From positions 63,222,733-63,286,732 of the forward strand of contig NC_134276.1 of NCBI RefSeq assembly GCF_949628215.1: DNA of 64,000 bases, read 5' to 3'. The notes beneath the pieces are model-generated. The model was not told the DNA's origin, did no database searches, and saw only the letters and a program-made list of their open reading frames with translations. Made by a program: the position numbers and the translations under genes. Position 1 is the stretch's first letter. The number at the start of each line of letters is the position of its first letter. The stretch is from Phalacrocorax aristotelis. Taxonomy: Eukaryota; Chordata; Aves; Suliformes; Phalacrocoracidae. Shown here piece after piece: positions 59,601-64,000 of this stretch.

Positions 59601-62600
59601 CAAGTGATTTATAAATACTGACTAATTTGTTCTCCCAATTGTCACAACAATCTGGATTTTAGTCTCTCAGACTGAAAAAATACCACTGAAGACAAGGAAA
59701 CAGAGTCAGTCAAATATTAATCAAAGTGTTCACTTCCACTGTGAAGTCAGCCTCAAAATGGCATTAAATCTCATCCGGGCAGTCCTTATTTCCAGTGTAG
59801 GTCTAGTCACTAGGCACTTGTTCACTCGCTCATTTTCTGTGAAGCTGGTTTCTCTGGAACCTTACTGCCAGAGAAGAGGAAATTAAAAGGAAAAAAAAGA
59901 AAAAGAAGCTTTCCATTGTTAATGCAGTTCATTTTGTAAGTTTACTTCAGCTTCATTCCCATCCTTTTCAGTTAACATTTTGCTCTGCACATATTCAGGT
60001 GGAAATGTTTATAGAAATGTTCTTTTCTTAAAATTTATGGATATCTTCTCAAGTATGGAATGTGTGTTATCCAGAACTTTCCATTCAGGCAAGTGAAAAA
60101 TAGCTGCTTTTTTATTCTCTGTGGCATCACAGAAAAGAAAGATAAAGGAAATGAATGAGGCAACAGAGCCACGCTTAGCACAAGCCCTTGATGCTCATCA
60201 GAAGATCTGGCAAAGGTATCCAAGGTTATGTTCTCCTTCACAGCCAGAGAGGCCTGGGCTGTACTTCTCTGGGGCAGAGGTTTTCCTCGCTGCCCTCTCT
60301 TCCAAGGGCATGACTGTGCCGTCACCCATTCCATTTACAGCTGGCTGTCACAACTGAGCCTGCTGATTGGAGCGGGACTGCTCACGGAGAAGACACTCTT
60401 TGCAAGCAGGGCTGATAACAGTGGACATGAAATGTGGTAGTGTTCCTCAGAGACCTTACCCCTCGGTACCAGATCAGCCTAATCCTCTTTGGTCGGTAAA
60501 GTCTTGTGGAAATGTAATACAACATGTGATGACGATGATGATACTGAAAGTCTCAGAGCAGTTTTTGCCCTGAGTGCTGTTCTGAAACCCCACGGAGAAG
60601 TATTTTTTTTCCTGCCTTGCACGTGGTGTGAGTTAACTCCATGGGTAGAGTTCCAAACAAAAATAAGCATTTAGAAGCTTTTTCCTTGGCAAATGTTTCC
60701 CAAAATGTAACATTGCCCGTGTGCATAGCCACGTGAATGTGATGGGATGTTTAGCAATCCAATTTCCTTTTTGTTTTATCGCTCATTTAATAATCACAAG
60801 AGCTTCACTTTTTAAACTTTTGCTTAAATTCAAATATTAAATATTAGTGAGATTTTAAACTGAAAAATTGTAAGAGCAGTTCTACTTTCATATTACTCCA
60901 ACCTTGTGTTCACCTTGCAACTATCACATAGGGAAGCCTGAAACATTACTAGTAGCTATAATTTGTGACAAGCTTATCTCTGAAGAACATTACATGAAGT
61001 AAAAAAATGTGACTTTCTCTTGTCCACAGGGGAAAAAGTTATACCCATTCAGTGGGGCAAGAGATGGGGGTGGCTATTAGATAGCGATGTTTCAAGGTTT
61101 TATAAAGCTACTGTAAAAGCTTCAAAGCAGCTAAAATTTTTAATGTGTATAGAAATTGTTCAGGACTTTAAAATGGAAGGTGCAATTTAATCGATGGCAT
61201 GCTAATACAAATTAGCAGTTTTCAGCCCTTCTTCCTGAAAAATGTGATATTCTTTAATAATTGACTGAATTCTCCAGCACCCGCCACCTCTGAGACATTG
61301 TAGGTTATTGTCAAAAGATGACCAGAATACAGAGCCACTAAATATTTCATCTTAATGATAATGTATGCTGCAAAAGGGTTGAACTTTATATCGAGCTTTG
61401 AATTGACTTTTGACAAAAGACACACTGGATTCTCTCTCTGTCTTTTTTTTTTTTTTTCACATTAACTTTGTGCCAGGAGCAAGGGTCAAAGCTAGCATTT
61501 AAATTCAGACTTTTCTCTATTTATTGTTAGTAAGATGGGAATATCAGTTGATTTATTTATTTTTATTGTAATTTTAAAAAGTTGTCTGGATCAAGTTCAA
61601 CTAATTAGGTGTATTTTTAAAGAGATGGGTGGGATAAATGTCAAAGGTGTTGTGAGTCAGTTAATAAGTGAAGTATGTCCCTGTTACGCTGAAGTCAAAG
61701 GTAATTTTACCATCCCTAACACTTCGAAAGTTTTGTGCTGTACTCAGCCGGGCACCTAACTGTGTCCTACCAAGCTACGTGCATTTATTAGTCAGAGAAT
61801 CAGCATTAAACACTGGTGACATAAGAGCCAAATGTCTATCATAGTCATATGGGCTGTAGTTCAAGACAGTTCAGAATGTATTTCCTAATTTTCATGATTG
61901 GCTAGAACACAAAATCAGGTATTTCCTGCATGTCTAGAGTTGTTTCTGCTTTCCTCTATTTTTAAAGGAATTTTAGAAAAAAGGCATTCAAGCTTAACAT
62001 GGACAAGTCTCACCAAGTTCTCTTTCAATTGCATTTTACAGTCATAGTCCCATTGTCCAAAGTTGCTTCTGTCTATAAAGCAACGATTAATTTATGTGCA
62101 TTAAAAAAAAAAAAAAAGTGAAGGTAATCTTTAGGGTTATCAGGTATTTTTCCTGATATATATTGGGTTTTTCCGCTTTCTACTTATTGTATGCTTTTTA
62201 CTGTTGACTTTAAGACTTACAAATACACGAAGTGCTATGCATGCTTTAATACTTTTCTCAATTTATAAACTTTTTTTAAAAAGGTCCTAATTAGTCTTGC
62301 AAGGTAGCAATAATAACTTACCACTCATGTAGTTCTCTCGTTGGAAGAATTTCCAGGAAAATGACCATGATCTCTATTGTTTCTAAATATGCGTATTTGT
62401 CCTTAAACATTTGTTTAGGGAATTAGGCCCTGCATTTGCCCCAGATAAGGTGGTTAATTATGAGTGTTCTAAATAATAACTGTCTTCAGGCACTCACCCA
62501 CTGACTAATTTATAACTTAGCAGAGTGGAAAAATTATACTGTTTTGTTATATTATTGCAAGGTCTAAGTGTCAGTAATGATTTTTTCCTCCTTGAACTGT

Positions 62601-64000
62601 CTGAGATCTTCTCTTAAGACTGGTCATGTTTGAAACAGAGAAATGAGTTCAGAGTTTGAAAAAAAAAAGGCAATCCAACCACTTGTATGCTCTGTGTCAT
62701 ACCTGCATCTTTTCAGAAACCAGAATATTCTTTAGTGCTGCTTCCGTCAGTTACCTGCATTGGGTTTGCACCAGCAAAACAGGATGGGAGGGTTCTAGGG
62801 CTTTTTGTGCCTTAACTACGGAAATGTGGATCATGATGCAGTCACTTACATTCAAGCATCAATGAGAATAAAATGCGTTGAACAACTCATAGGCTTCAGC
62901 CTTGAGAAGCAAATAAAATTTGGGCTTTAATCTCACCTTCATTAAAGCTGATGTCAAAGTTTTTGCTGTCTGGAGTGGTACAGGCTGGCACAGAAAGAGG
63001 AAGTTTGGGACTGAAGGATGATGCCAAGGTCTGTGAGGGGTAAACAGGAAGTCTCAATCATGGAAAGAGAAGAGAAAAGGGGAAAAAAAAACACCTCAGA
63101 AAGCACAAAATGTTGTTTGCTTTGCAATACTTAACTGAATGAAGCTTGGAAGCTACAAATTTACTTGATCAAGGCAGAAAAAAAAAGAATGGAGAGGATG
63201 TCAAAACACATAAGCTGCAGCAGATCAGTGGATGTGCAGCTGCTGCAATTAAGCTCTTTAAAGGGCATGTGTTAAGTTGTAAAAGTTTGAAGTCAGAAAT
63301 GTTTATTTTGCACAGTTATTCATTGTGCTGGGCGATGAACACTTATAACACTGTGCAAACAAGTGCATTTTCTCAGCTGGTCCCAAACACTGACGTGAGT
63401 GCTGCGGGTGGTGAATTCCTTCATTGCCTGGGGTCTGTGGGAATAGGGGCTGAGCGTCCTGCCTGTTCTCTAAGCAGTGGAAACGGAGTATTTCTTGGTG
63501 TCACCAGCACAGTGACAGACTGAGTTCTTCTCCACATGCCTTAAGAGGAGACATTTCTTTCCTCTCCTTTCTGTCTGTGCTATATTCTATACCAAATTGC
63601 AGAGCAAAGTATGGTGCTGTAATGACATTTATCATAGTATATTTGTTGGGTATACACATATTACATTCAAATTACCTTAATAACTTTAATCAAGTCTGTA
63701 ACTGATGTAAAGCATTAAAGAATGCATTTAAAGCATTACTGCATGGTTTTTGTTCAAGTGTAAGTTGTAGAAAGGAGATTGAGGAGGAAGGCAGCATCAA
63801 AGTTAAATTCAAAGCTTGTTCACTAAGTGAACAACTCCTGATCTTCCAAATATTCCTCAGATGTTCCATTATAACTGTTGACAGTAGTGCCATTGCTTTT
63901 CTTGGGGTCATTTGTGAATTTGAAAGTATAGCAATGAAGCATAAAGTGTCAAGATGAAAACCAGGAGAGGAAAAATAGTGACCCCTTCTTTCAGCCCTCT
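56690..64000. other. Non-coding AT-rich DNA to the right edge
   Basis: No coding exon or structural RNA was recognised. Local low-complexity sequence includes the pentanucleotide tract near 58978-59026, 15 T at 61443-61457 and an A run near 62103-62116. In human the next gene beyond ARGLU1 is NALF1 (FAM155A), far away, which fits an empty stretch here. Confidence 0.5.
58978..59026 (+). repeat. ATACA/ATAAA pentanucleotide repeat
   Basis: Consecutive copies of ATACA alternating with ATAAA variants form an imperfect pentanucleotide microsatellite. Confidence 0.85.

Noticed and set aside
59590..59720. Third MIR-like relic (CCCAATTGTCACAACAATCT, GACAAGGAAACAGAG)
   Set aside because: Only two short words fit the consensus; too degraded to list as a feature.
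1..64000. CRISPR array, bacterial operon, phage or integrated retrovirus
   Set aside because: Nothing of the kind is visible; the window is plain vertebrate genomic DNA and no LTR pair or viral coding region was seen.

Overview
The window is vertebrate nuclear DNA with long introns, GT-AG splice sites, promoter CpG islands and a CR1 non-LTR retrotransposon. Sparse repeats, short intergenic distances and CR1 as the only sizeable transposon point to a sauropsid, most likely a bird; a crocodilian or turtle is not excluded. The species is not determined.

The left third carries two minus-strand genes in the order known from human 13q33.3, EFNB2 then ARGLU1. Only EFNB2 coding exon 1 is present (4662-4789). 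It encodes the signal peptide and the first residues of mature ephrin-B2, and exons 2 onward lie beyond the left edge, so 1-4659 is intron 1. A broad CpG island (about 4260-7250) covers exon 1 and the promoter. A second, separate CpG island (about 8460-9070) lies between the genes and has no assigned transcript.

ARGLU1 is complete: four coding exons between 22637 and 13745 joined by clean splice sites, giving 276 residues, with a 3' UTR reaching roughly 12012. The protein has an N-terminal Arg/Ser-rich part and a C-terminal Glu/Arg-rich helical part, as in the nuclear splicing and transcription cofactor. Intron 2 contains a very strong unannotated 3' splice site (branch site, pyrimidine tract and AG at 17011) that would open an exon with an in-frame stop at its third codon. 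This fits the poison exon and retained-intron autoregulation known for this gene. The ARGLU1 CpG island (about 21840-23400) looks bidirectional: NF-Y, NRF1 and YY1 motifs sit between ARGLU1 and a plus-strand splice donor at 23230.

The right two thirds (about 23.4-64 kb) is AT-rich and I found no convincing protein-coding exon there. It holds a degenerate CR1 copy cut off at both ends (about 48873-50860, minus strand), a short CR1 3' fragment (about 30070-30270), ancient MIR-like SINE relics, small tandem duplications, inverted repeats and several splice-site-bounded candidate noncoding exons. The best of these are 53072-53330 and 56612-56685 on the plus strand. In human the next gene after ARGLU1 is NALF1 (FAM155A), far away, so a gene desert here is expected. 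I found no novel multi-gene system; the most interesting items are regulatory or RNA-level features.
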